64,000 bases of DNA. It comes from HGM13010 sp934527315 (GTDB lineage: Bacteria > Bacillota > Clostridia > Oscillospirales > Oscillospiraceae). The notes beneath the pieces are model-generated. The model saw only the letters and a list, made by a program, of their open reading frames with translations. It made no database searches and was not told the origin of the DNA. Location of the stretch: contig CAKTAK010000001.1 in NCBI GenBank assembly GCA_934527315.1, positions 75,465 through 139,464 on the forward strand, written 5' to 3'. Positions 33,561-41,256 of the stretch are shown here, piece by piece. A program made the translations under genes and the position numbers. The first letter of the stretch is position 1; every line of letters begins with the position of its first letter.

Positions 33561-35231
33561 ATGAAAACAGACATCGAAATCGCACAGGAATCCGTAATGG
33601 AGCCCATCACAAAGGTAGCGGAGACCGCCGGCATTGCCGATGAGTACCTGGAGCAGTACGGTAAGTACAAAGCCAAGGTTGATTTGAAATTGCTGCGGGA
33701 CCTGCAGGACAAGCCCAACGGCAAGCTGGTTTTGGTCACGGCTATGACCCCCACCGCTGCCGGTGAAGGTAAGACCACTACCACGGTGGGTCTGGGCGAT
33801 GCGCTCCGGAAAATCGGCAAAAAGCCGGTGATTGCCCTCCGGGAGCCCTCTCTGGGTCCCGTGTTCGGCGTCAAGGGCGGCGCAGCCGGTGGCGGTTACG
33901 CGCAGGTCGTGCCCATGGAGGACATCAACCTGCACTTTACCGGCGACTTCCATGCCATCGGCGCAGCAAACAATCTGCTGGCTGCAATGCTGGATAACCA
34001 CATTCAGCAGGGCAACGCACTGGGCATCGACGTGAAACGGATCACCTGGAAACGCTGCGTGGATATGAACGACCGTCAGCTGCGGAACATCGTATGCGGT
34101 CTGGGCGGCCGGATGCAGGGCGTTCCCCGGGAAGACGGTTTCGACATCACGGTAGCCAGCGAGGTGATGGCGGTGCTGTGTCTGGCAGACGGCATTGACG
34201 ACCTGAAGGCACGTCTGGCACGGATTATTGTGGGTTATACCTTTGACGGAAAACCGGTGACTGCCGGTGACCTGAAGGCACAGGGCGCCATGGCAGCACT
34301 GCTGAAGGACGCGCTGAAACCCAATCTGGTGCAGACTTTGGAGCATACCCCTGCTTTCGTACATTGCGGACCCTTTGCAAATATTGCCCACGGCTGCAAC
34401 AGCGTGACGGCAACCCGTATGGCCCTGAAACTGGGCGACTACTGCGTGACCGAGGCCGGTTTCGGCGGCGATTTGGGCGCAGAGAAATTTTTGGACATTA
34501 AGTGCCGGGCAGCCGGTCTGAAACCGGACGCTGTGGTGGTGGTCGGTACCGTCCGGGCACTGAAACTCCACGGCGGCGTGGATAAAGCCGATCTGAACGA
34601 GGAAAATCTGGCGGCTCTGGAGGCCGGCATGCCCAACCTGCTGCGTCATGTGGAGAACATGACCCAGGTGTACAAGCTGCCCGTTGTGGTGGCGCTGAAC
34701 CGGTTCCCCACGGATACCGAGGCAGAGCTGAAACTGGTGGAAGAAAAGTGCAAGGCATTGGGCGTGAACGTGGTTCTGTCCGAAGTCTGGGGCAAGGGCG
34801 GCGAAGGCGGCATTGCTCTGGCAGAGGAAGTGGTTCGTCTGTGCCAGCAGCCCAACGATTTCCAATTTGCTTACGAGACCGAGGGCACTATTCTGGAGAA
34901 AATCGAGGCCATTGCCAAGAAGGTGTACCGCGCTGACGGCGTGGACCTGGTGGGCAATGCCGTGAAACAGGTGAAGGAACTGACGGATCTGGGCTTTGAG
35001 CATCTGCCCGTGTGCATGGCAAAAACTCAGTACAGTTTCTCCGATGACCCGAAAAAACTGGGCGCACCGGAGGGATTCCGGATTTCCGTGCGGAATCTGA
35101 AGGTTTCTGCCGGCGCCGGATTTATCGTGGCGCTCACCGGCGATGTGATGACCATGCCCGGTCTGCCCAAATCCCCGGCAGCCGAGCGTATCGACGTGGA
35201 CAGCGAGGGCCGTATCACCGGCTTGTTCTAA
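33561..35231 (+). CDS. fhs: Formate-tetrahydrofolate ligase
   Basis: A 556-residue enzyme; the ATG at 33561 follows AAAGGGG. The ATP-binding loop is TPTAAGEGKTTTTVGLGDAL near residues 65-84, and later motifs include GPFANIAHGCNS and YCVTEAGFGGDLGAEKF. It joins formate and THF with ATP to 10-formyl-THF, feeding purine synthesis or the methyl branch of acetogenic or syntrophic one-carbon metabolism. Fhs, FchA and FolD lie in one operon, the methyl-branch segment. No CO dehydrogenase genes are present in this window. Confidence 0.97.
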   Translation: MKTDIEIAQESVMEPITKVAETAGIADEYLEQYGKYKAKVDLKLLRDLQDKPNGKLVLVTAMTPTAAGEGKTTTTVGLGDALRKIGKKPVIALREPSLGPVFGVKGGAAGGGYAQVVPMEDINLHFTGDFHAIGAANNLLAAMLDNHIQQGNALGIDVKRITWKRCVDMNDRQLRNIVCGLGGRMQGVPREDGFDITVASEVMAVLCLADGIDDLKARLARIIVGYTFDGKPVTAGDLKAQGAMAALLKDALKPNLVQTLEHTPAFVHCGPFANIAHGCNSVTATRMALKLGDYCVTEAGFGGDLGAEKFLDIKCRAAGLKPDAVVVVGTVRALKLHGGVDKADLNEENLAALEAGMPNLLRHVENMTQVYKLPVVVALNRFPTDTEAELKLVEEKCKALGVNVVLSEVWGKGGEGGIALAEEVVRLCQQPNDFQFAYETEGTILEKIEAIAKKVYRADGVDLVGNAVKQVKELTDLGFEHLPVCMAKTQYSFSDDPKKLGAPEGFRISVRNLKVSAGAGFIVALTGDVMTMPGLPKSPAAERIDVDSEGRITGLF

Positions 35232-35234
35232 GGT

Positions 35235-35867
35235 ATGGAATTTCAGAACTATCCCATTCAAGAATTTTTGCAGGCGCTCGCGTCAAAAGCCCCCGCCCCC
35301 GGCGGGGGCGGGGCGTCTGCGTTAACGGCGGCGCTGGGGGCGGCATTGGGCTCTATGGTGGGCAACCTCACCGTGGGCAAAGCAGCCTATCGGGAGCAGG
35401 AGGCGGACCTGTACTGTTTGATGCGGGAAACCGAACAGATTCGGGAAGAGCTGACTGCGCTGATTCAGAAAGACGCCGACGCATTTACGCCTTTGTCTCA
35501 GGCATATCGCATGGACAAAACGGACCCGGAGTATGACCGGGTGATGGAGCAGGCGCTCCGCCGGGCGGCGCAGCCGCCTATGGAAATTCTGCGGCTGAGC
35601 TGCCGCATGATTGAATTGCAGCGGGAATACGCGGAAAAGGGCAGCAAGCTGGCTGTTTCCGATGCCGGTACCGGCGCGGTGCTGTGTTGGGCGGCTATGT
35701 ACGGCGCGGCTTTGAACGTGTTGGCAAACACCCGGCTGATGAAGGACCGGCTGTATGCCGAAAAACTGAACAATGAGGTCGAGCAGCTGTTGCAGCGGTA
35801 TCGGCCCGTTGCCGAGCAGACCTATGACCAGGTGTATCAGAAACTAAAACAAGTAAGCGGTGAATGA
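35235..35867 (+). CDS. fchA: Methenyltetrahydrofolate cyclohydrolase, cyclodeaminase type
   Basis: A 210-residue protein of the formiminotransferase-cyclodeaminase (FTCD_C) family. It shows PAPGGGGASALTAALGAALG near residues 17-36, then MVGNLTVGK and a helical core. It interconverts methenyl-THF and 10-formyl-THF (or deaminates formimino-THF). It starts three bases after the fhs stop codon and is followed at three bases by folD, as in anaerobic Clostridia one-carbon operons. Formimino-THF cyclodeaminase activity is an alternative. Confidence 0.9.
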   Translation: MEFQNYPIQEFLQALASKAPAPGGGGASALTAALGAALGSMVGNLTVGKAAYREQEADLYCLMRETEQIREELTALIQKDADAFTPLSQAYRMDKTDPEYDRVMEQALRRAAQPPMEILRLSCRMIELQREYAEKGSKLAVSDAGTGAVLCWAAMYGAALNVLANTRLMKDRLYAEKLNNEVEQLLQRYRPVAEQTYDQVYQKLKQVSGE

Positions 35868-35870
35868 ATT

Positions 35871-36740
35871 ATGAGTACAATTTTGCTTCAGGGCGCTCCG
35901 GTGACTCAGGCAATTTATGACAAAGCTGCCAAAACCGGCGCAGCATTGACTGCAAAGGGCGTGACCCCGGTGGTGGCATTGGTGCGCGTGGGTGAAGACC
36001 CCGCGGATTTGGCTTATGAGGCCAGCATCAAGAAGAATATGGCAAAAGCCGGCGTCAGCGCCGTGACCGCAGCATTGGCACAGGGCACCACCACGGAAAA
36101 GGTGCTGGAGACCATCTATACGCTGAACGAAAGCCCCATTGTGCATGGAATTATGCTCTTCCGCCCTATGCCGGAGCACATCAACGGCGAGGCTGTGCGC
36201 CATGCAATTCACCCCATGAAGGACGTGGACGGCATTACGGACATGAGTCTGGGCGGTGTGTTTACCGGCAGCGGCATCGGCTTTGCGCCCTGCACGGCGC
36301 AGGCTGTGATGGAAATGCTGGATTATTACGGCGTGGAGCTGCAGGGCCGCCGGGTGGCGGTTGTGGGCCGGAGTCTTGTCATCGGCCGACCCTTGAGCAT
36401 GATGCTCATGGAGAAAAATGCCACGGTGACCATGTGCCATAGCAGAACGACGAAACTGGCGGATACCACCCGGGAGGCAGACATCGTGGTTCTGGCAACC
36501 GGCCGGGCAAAGGCTTACGGCAGCGAGTATTTTGCGTCTCATCAGACCGTGATTGACGTGGGTATCAACGAGGACCCCGGCTCCGGCAAAATGTGCGGCG
36601 ACGTGGACTTCGGCGCAGTGGCAACCAAAGTGGCTGCCATTACCCCGGTGCCCGGCGGCGTGGGCTCTGTGACCACCGCCGTGCTGGTGCAGCACGTTGT
36701 GGAGGCTGCCAAAAAAGCAGCGGAACGGAGCAAAACCTAA
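35871..36740 (+). CDS. folD: Bifunctional methylene-THF dehydrogenase/methenyl-THF cyclohydrolase
   Basis: A 289-residue FolD. The catalytic lysine/active-site region is in VRVGEDPADLAYEASIKKNMAKAG near residues 40-63, NAD(P) binding in VAVVGRSLVIGRPLSMMLM near 162-180, and the signature TPVPGGVGSVTTAVL near 257-271. The cyclohydrolase function is duplicated by FchA one gene upstream. The stop codon overlaps the next gene's ATG by one base. Confidence 0.95.
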   Translation: MSTILLQGAPVTQAIYDKAAKTGAALTAKGVTPVVALVRVGEDPADLAYEASIKKNMAKAGVSAVTAALAQGTTTEKVLETIYTLNESPIVHGIMLFRPMPEHINGEAVRHAIHPMKDVDGITDMSLGGVFTGSGIGFAPCTAQAVMEMLDYYGVELQGRRVAVVGRSLVIGRPLSMMLMEKNATVTMCHSRTTKLADTTREADIVVLATGRAKAYGSEYFASHQTVIDVGINEDPGSGKMCGDVDFGAVATKVAAITPVPGGVGSVTTAVLVQHVVEAAKKAAERSKT

Positions 36741-37303
36741 TGGAATACGAGAAGATCGAAAAAGTTTATGAGGGAACCTATCTGGACTATTACAACGTGA
36801 CCTATCGGAATGAAGACGGTCAGGAAAAGGTCTATGAGATGGTTTCCCGGGATAAGCAGATCGACTCCAAAGAGAAACTGTATGACCATTCCACCGACGC
36901 GGTGGTGATGATCGTAAACGATGTCAGCGATGAGCACGTGGTGCTGGTGAAAGAGTTCCGGTTGGAACTGGGCAAAACGATTTTCGGTTTCCCGGCGGGA
37001 TTGATTGACCCGGGGGAAACTGCGGCGGAGTGCGCCGTGCGGGAATTGAAAGAGGAAACCGGCTTGGATATGGTTCGGGTGCGGGACGTGCTGAAGGGTG
37101 CGTTCAGCGCCGTGGGCATTTCCAATGAAACCACCTCCTGCGTCATCGGTACGGCTGCCGGAAACTTCAGCCACCACGATACTGCCGGCGAGGAAATCGA
37201 CGCGGCATGGTACTCCAAGGAAGAAGTGCGGCGGCTGATCAAAACGGAGCATTTCGGCTCTTGGGCGCAGGCATATTGCTATATGTGGTCCAGAGAAGAC
37301 TGA
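36740..37303 (+). CDS. NUDIX hydrolase, ADP-ribose pyrophosphatase-like
   Basis: A 187-residue protein starting at the ATG that shares one base with the folD stop. The NUDIX box is complete: GLIDPGETAAECAVREL followed by KEETGL, near residues 93-115. The fold resembles ADP-ribose pyrophosphatases. Translational coupling to fhs-fchA-folD suggests a possible housekeeping role toward a pathway nucleotide, but no substrate can be read. Last gene of the operon. Confidence 0.87.
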   Translation: MEYEKIEKVYEGTYLDYYNVTYRNEDGQEKVYEMVSRDKQIDSKEKLYDHSTDAVVMIVNDVSDEHVVLVKEFRLELGKTIFGFPAGLIDPGETAAECAVRELKEETGLDMVRVRDVLKGAFSAVGISNETTSCVIGTAAGNFSHHDTAGEEIDAAWYSKEEVRRLIKTEHFGSWAQAYCYMWSRED

Positions 37304-37317
37304 ACGGATCAAAAAGG

Positions 37318-37354
37318 AAAAGCCTTGAACGTGAATTGCGTTCAAGGCTTTTTT
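37318..37354. terminator. Terminator after the one-carbon operon
   Basis: A 13-bp stem (arm AAAAGCCTTGAAC) ends in TTTTTTG on plus and CCTTTTTGAT on minus, so it can also serve the convergent GDPD gene. Confidence 0.83.
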
Positions 37355-37371
37355 GCAGGGTTACGGGCGGT

Positions 37372-38193
37372 TTAGAGGAACAAATCCGGGCGGTAATGCT
37401 CAAAAATAATGGCGTCCTGATGCTTTTTGTCCTTTAGAGAGGTACTGGTCCAACTGACGGTCATGGCGCCCATGGATTCCGCCAAATGCACCGCAGCTGG
37501 CTTATGCCCCAGCTTATAGGCGATGAATTGGGGGCGGCTGAGGAAGTTGCACAGACAGTTGCCCAACAGAAATGCCAACGGGGGCGAGACGGTCCGGTCA
37601 TACTCCCAAGGGGGCGCTGCCAACTGACCCCGGAGATACTCCGGCGCGTGGCGGCGGAACCATTTCAGCGCCAAGGGGTCGAAACTCTCCACGCATACAT
37701 CCCCCGGGTAGTCTTCCAACAAATCGCAGACCAATCGGCATAGGGCGCTCCGCTGCTTTCCCGCAGGTTTCAGTTCCAGAATGATAGGTCCGGACCCGGC
37801 AATGACCTGCAGCACGTCTTTCAGCAGGGGAATGGTCTCGGCGGAATGGTCCAGACGGAGCTGCTGCAGCTGGTCATAGGTGAACTCTTCAATCTTTCCC
37901 TCGGCACCGGTCATGCGGCTTAAATCGCTGTCGTGAAACACAACCACCTGATTGTCGGCGGTAAGATGTACGTCCAGCTCCACACCGTATCCCACATTGG
38001 CAGCCATACGAAAGGCGGTAATGGAATTTTCCGGCGCGGCGCTGTTGCCGGTGTGCAGTCCGCGATGGGCGAAATATCGGCCGTAAAAAGGCGCTTTCTG
38101 TCCCGGTGTTGCCCTGCCCGGGGCAACGGCGAATGCAAGGGTGCTCAACCCGGCGGCAGCACTGATCAGCAGCGCGGTGGTTTTCTGTTTCAT
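37372..38193 (-). CDS. Glycerophosphodiester phosphodiesterase family protein
   Basis: A 273-residue protein. The ATG at 38193 follows GGAAGTGG and gives an N-terminal hydrophobic segment (ALLISAAAGLSTLAFAVAPG, about 6-25), a signal peptide or anchor. GDPD motifs are AHRGLHTGNSAAPENSITAF (about 42-61), ELDVHLTADNQVVVFHD with the metal-binding Glu/Asp/His, and ILELKP (about 132-137). It cleaves glycerophosphodiesters into glycerol-3-phosphate and an alcohol, probably outside the membrane. Stand-alone gene. Confidence 0.92.
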   Translation of the reverse strand: MKQKTTALLISAAAGLSTLAFAVAPGRATPGQKAPFYGRYFAHRGLHTGNSAAPENSITAFRMAANVGYGVELDVHLTADNQVVVFHDSDLSRMTGAEGKIEEFTYDQLQQLRLDHSAETIPLLKDVLQVIAGSGPIILELKPAGKQRSALCRLVCDLLEDYPGDVCVESFDPLALKWFRRHAPEYLRGQLAAPPWEYDRTVSPPLAFLLGNCLCNFLSRPQFIAYKLGHKPAAVHLAESMGAMTVSWTSTSLKDKKHQDAIIFEHYRPDLFL

Positions 38194-38326
38194 GGAACCA
38201 CTTCCTTTTCCGTTTTTTCTGATTGTACTCCCGGGCAAATGCCTTGTCAAATTTCCGGGACGGATAAAATTTCCTTGTAACCTGGAATGGGGCATCGTAC
38301 AATAACAGCAGGAAGGGGGATTGCCC

Positions 38327-39307
38327 ATGACAACAAGGACGTCTTTGGACCGATATTTGGTAACGCCCCGGCAATTGGAAGGCTTGCGGGGGCAGGGCGG
38401 CGGCCGCGGAGCGCTGCCGGAAATGCTGCTGTTCCTGCTGGTGATTGCCCTATGCTTTGCGGCGGAAACGGCAATCCAAAGCCTTTGCTATCCGGCGGTG
38501 AACGGTCTGGGAAATCGGTTTCCGGAGTGGTATCAGGCGCAGTACGGCGACGCAATTGACCCCATGTTTCAATACGGCGGTGTTCCGCCGTGGCTGCAGG
38601 AATTCCTCGCGCTGATTTCCACGGCGGGGGCGATTCCGGTGATTTTGCTGTGTTTGCGGTTTGCGTCCCGGCGGCCGGTTTCCGCGGCGGGATTGGAAAA
38701 ACCGTTTTGGAAAGAATACGGCATGGGCATTTTTCTGGGCGCTGCCATGCTGTCGCTGTCTGTGGGGATTGCGCTGTTGGGCGGCGGAACCGTCACCGCG
38801 GGCACGGGGGCAACGGGAAAACTGCTGCTGATTTTTATGGGATATTGTGTGCAGGGCTTTTCCGAGGAACTGATGTTTCGCGGGTATCTGATGACTGCAC
38901 TTGCCCGAAAAAACCGTGTTTGGGTGAGCATTCTGTGCAGCGCGGCTATGTTTTCCGCGATGCATTTGCTGAACTTCGGCATTTCGGCGCAGGCACTGGG
39001 AAATTTGTTCCTATTCGGTGTGTTCGCCGGACTGTATTTCTTATGGCGGGGCAATCTTTGGGGCGCTGCGGCATTGCATACCGCTTGGAATTTCACCCAA
39101 GGCAATTTGTTCGGCGTGTGCGTGTCCGGAAATGCACCGTCGGTTTCGCTGCTGCAAACCCGGTTTCTGCCGCAGCAAGTATGGCTCAACGGCGGCGATT
39201 TCGGTCCGGAGGGGGGCGCCGCGGTTACGTTGGTGCTGCTGCTGGGAATTGTGGCGGTGTTTGCATTGAATCTGGAAAGAATCCGGCGGACACCGGAATG
39301 TATTTAA
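38327..39307 (+). CDS. CPBP family intramembrane metalloprotease (CAAX/Abi)
   Basis: A 326-residue membrane protein; the ATG at 38327 follows AAGGGGGA. About eight hydrophobic segments are present. The CPBP motifs are EELMFRGYL (about 183-191), FSAMHLLNF (about 209-217) and the His of ALHTAWNFTQGN (about 247-258). Members are membrane glutamic/metallo-proteases involved in peptide processing or bacteriocin immunity. The target is unknown. No bacteriocin gene is adjacent. Confidence 0.88.
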   Translation: MTTRTSLDRYLVTPRQLEGLRGQGGGRGALPEMLLFLLVIALCFAAETAIQSLCYPAVNGLGNRFPEWYQAQYGDAIDPMFQYGGVPPWLQEFLALISTAGAIPVILLCLRFASRRPVSAAGLEKPFWKEYGMGIFLGAAMLSLSVGIALLGGGTVTAGTGATGKLLLIFMGYCVQGFSEELMFRGYLMTALARKNRVWVSILCSAAMFSAMHLLNFGISAQALGNLFLFGVFAGLYFLWRGNLWGAAALHTAWNFTQGNLFGVCVSGNAPSVSLLQTRFLPQQVWLNGGDFGPEGGAAVTLVLLLGIVAVFALNLERIRRTPECI

Positions 39308-39353
39308 AAAAGAAAAATCGAGCCTGCCTCGTTTGAATAACGAGGAAGGCTCG
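39306..39353 (-). terminator. Terminator of the zinc-ribbon/AAA operon
   Basis: On the minus strand a CGAGCCT-CCTCG/CGAGG-AGGCTCG stem is followed by ATTTTTCTTTTTT. Confidence 0.8.
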
Positions 39354-39368
39354 TGTGCGTACTTGCGT

Positions 39369-39584
39369 TTACTTTTCGTAGTCAATCACAACTTTTTTGC
39401 AGTCTTCGCACTTGTAGGCGAACACCGCGTGGGAATCATCGGCAGCGCCGTTGGCAAGGGGGGTGCAGCCTTTTCCCAGAACAGACAGCGCGGAAATCAG
39501 CTGCTTTTTCTCCGTCCAGTACACACCGTCCCGGCACTGGATATATCCCAGAGCCATTTCTTTTCCGCAGAATGGGCAATTCAT
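39369..39584 (-). CDS. Small zinc-ribbon protein (PF20097/DUF6487-like)
   Basis: A 71-residue protein behind AGGAGGG. It has two CxxC pairs, CPFC at residues 3-6 and CEDC near 59-62, typical of a zinc ribbon, with GYIQCRDGVYW between as in the DUF6487 type. It is probably cytosolic. It starts 25 bases after the AAA ATPase stop codon and is likely co-transcribed. Function unknown. Confidence 0.75.
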   Translation of the reverse strand: MNCPFCGKEMALGYIQCRDGVYWTEKKQLISALSVLGKGCTPLANGAADDSHAVFAYKCEDCKKVVIDYEK

Positions 39585-39609
39585 GGTGTAATCCCTCCTA
39601 TGGTTTCAT

Positions 39610-41049
39610 TTATGATTCTCCGTCGGCAGGGTCTTCAAAGTCCTCCGGCAGGAAAGTCATCAAATCCTCTTTTGTGGGGGCGTCCATAACGGCAACCCGG
39701 TTGGATTGGCGCATCACCATATCCTCAAACAGATTTCGCACCGCGCGTCCGTTGCCGAAGTTTTCGTCCCGCTGTTCGTACATTTCCCGGAACATGGCGT
39801 TGGCTTTTTCCTCGGATTCCGGGGAGAGGGTATAGCCGTTTCGCTTGCATTGGCTCTGGAAAATGGCCATCAGCTGCTCGCCGGTGTAATCCGGGAAGTA
39901 GAAATACTTGTTGAATCGGGATTCCAGACCGGGGTTGGAAGTCAGAAATTTTTCCATGGGACCGTCATATCCGGCAACGATGACCACCAAATCGTCCCGG
40001 TGGTCTTCCATGGCTTTCAGAATGGTGTCAATGGCCTCCCGACCGAAATCGTTTTCACCGCCCATGGCCAGAGAATAGGCCTCGTCAATGAACAGTACGC
40101 CGCCCAATGCGGAAGAAATCACTTCCTGGGTTTTCAGCGCCGTCTGCCCCACATAGCCTGCCACCAGACCGGAGCGGTCCACTTCCACCAGCTGACCTTT
40201 GCTCAGCACACCGATGCCGGCATACAGCTGCGCCAACAGCCGGGCAACGGTGGTTTTACCGGTGCCGGGATTGCCCATAAATACCAGATGCAGGGACATG
40301 GGCGCCACGGGCAGCTCGTTTTCTTCCCGGAGTTTCCGCACTTTAATCAGGTTAATCAAGCTGTTTACGTCTTTTTTTACTTCGTCCAGACCCACCAGCT
40401 CATTCAGCTCACTCAGCAGCTCTTCCGTGGTCTTTTGGGGTGTTTCCGGTGCGGTTTCCGCAGCTTTTTCCGATGTTTGCGCAGCTGTTCCGGCAGCGGC
40501 GGGGGCGGCACCGAATTTTTCCGTGAAAGGCGGCTCACCGCTGGTGACGTAATCCGCGGCATTCAGCGCCGGTTTGGAGGACTTGACCCCACTGGAATCG
40601 CAAATGGCGGTCAGCCGGGCGGAACAATCGGTGATATAAGCGGCCTCGTCCCAAGTGACGTCATCATCTACGGCGGCCAGATACAGCAAAATATTGGTAA
40701 TCATGCGGATAAATACCCGGGAGGTATCGGAGCGGCGTTTGGCGTCCGTTTCCGCCAGATTCCAGAAGAAAATCGGGGGCATAAACGCTCCCGCGCTGCA
40801 CACTTCCCCGGTCAGCTGCCACAGCAGCCAGCCGGGAGAGGCGGTGCCTTTGGAATACAGAGCATTGAATGCGTCCACGTGGTTTTGGGTGACACCGCCG
40901 CTTTTGCTCCACATGCCCAGGGCACATTGCCGGACAAATGCGTCCAACTGGGGGGCAAGACCCCGTCCTGCAACCTTATAAAAAGCCTCGGTATTGGCCA
41001 GATAAATCTTATGCAGCTCCGCAGGGGAGCGTTTCCAACTGGTGGGCAT
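39610..41049 (-). CDS. AAA ATPase of the CbbX/SpoVK type with TerB-like N-terminal region
   Basis: A 479-residue protein. I chose the ATG at 41049, seven bases after GGAGGT; the frame extends to 41085. Residues 1-165 are helical and resemble a TerB-like or tellurite-resistance-associated region. Residues about 175-215 are an Ala/Thr/Pro/Glu-rich linker. The AAA domain (about 220-470) starts with LSELNELVGLDEVKKDV and has Walker A GNPGTGKTT and Walker B VLFIDEAYSL followed by the SRFNKYFYFPDY region. CbbX/SpoVK proteins remodel other proteins; the target here is unknown. Confidence 0.83.
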   Translation of the reverse strand: MPTSWKRSPAELHKIYLANTEAFYKVAGRGLAPQLDAFVRQCALGMWSKSGGVTQNHVDAFNALYSKGTASPGWLLWQLTGEVCSAGAFMPPIFFWNLAETDAKRRSDTSRVFIRMITNILLYLAAVDDDVTWDEAAYITDCSARLTAICDSSGVKSSKPALNAADYVTSGEPPFTEKFGAAPAAAGTAAQTSEKAAETAPETPQKTTEELLSELNELVGLDEVKKDVNSLINLIKVRKLREENELPVAPMSLHLVFMGNPGTGKTTVARLLAQLYAGIGVLSKGQLVEVDRSGLVAGYVGQTALKTQEVISSALGGVLFIDEAYSLAMGGENDFGREAIDTILKAMEDHRDDLVVIVAGYDGPMEKFLTSNPGLESRFNKYFYFPDYTGEQLMAIFQSQCKRNGYTLSPESEEKANAMFREMYEQRDENFGNGRAVRNLFEDMVMRQSNRVAVMDAPTKEDLMTFLPEDFEDPADGES

Positions 41050-41158
41050 GGGAAGTACCTCCGATTTTACAGTTTTTCGGGACATTCGCTGTTGTTTCTT
41101 TGATTATATACTGTTTTTTTACGGGTTACAATATTATTATTTCGTTCATAAAGTTCCC

Positions 41159-41186
41159 TTGAAAAACTGTACCAATATGATATAAT
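41159..41186 (+). promoter_or_regulatory. Promoter of htpG
   Basis: TTGAAA (41159-41164) and TATAAT (41181-41186) are 16 bases apart, 71 bases before the start. No CIRCE element is visible. Confidence 0.55.
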
Positions 41187-41256
41187 GAGAAACTGTACCG
41201 TTGCGGGTACTTTTTATCTGTATACAATTATTTTCAATATATCAGGAGGCCATACC

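Noticed and set aside
33117..35261. 714-aa open frame on the minus strand
   Set aside because: Antisense to fhs and overlapping the fhs promoter; no domain is recognisable.
38327..39307. Bacteriocin immunity cluster because of the CPBP protease
   Set aside because: No bacteriocin precursor, modification or export gene is adjacent.
41050..41256. CIRCE heat-shock operator before htpG
   Set aside because: No TTAGCACTC-N9-GAGTGCTAA element is present.
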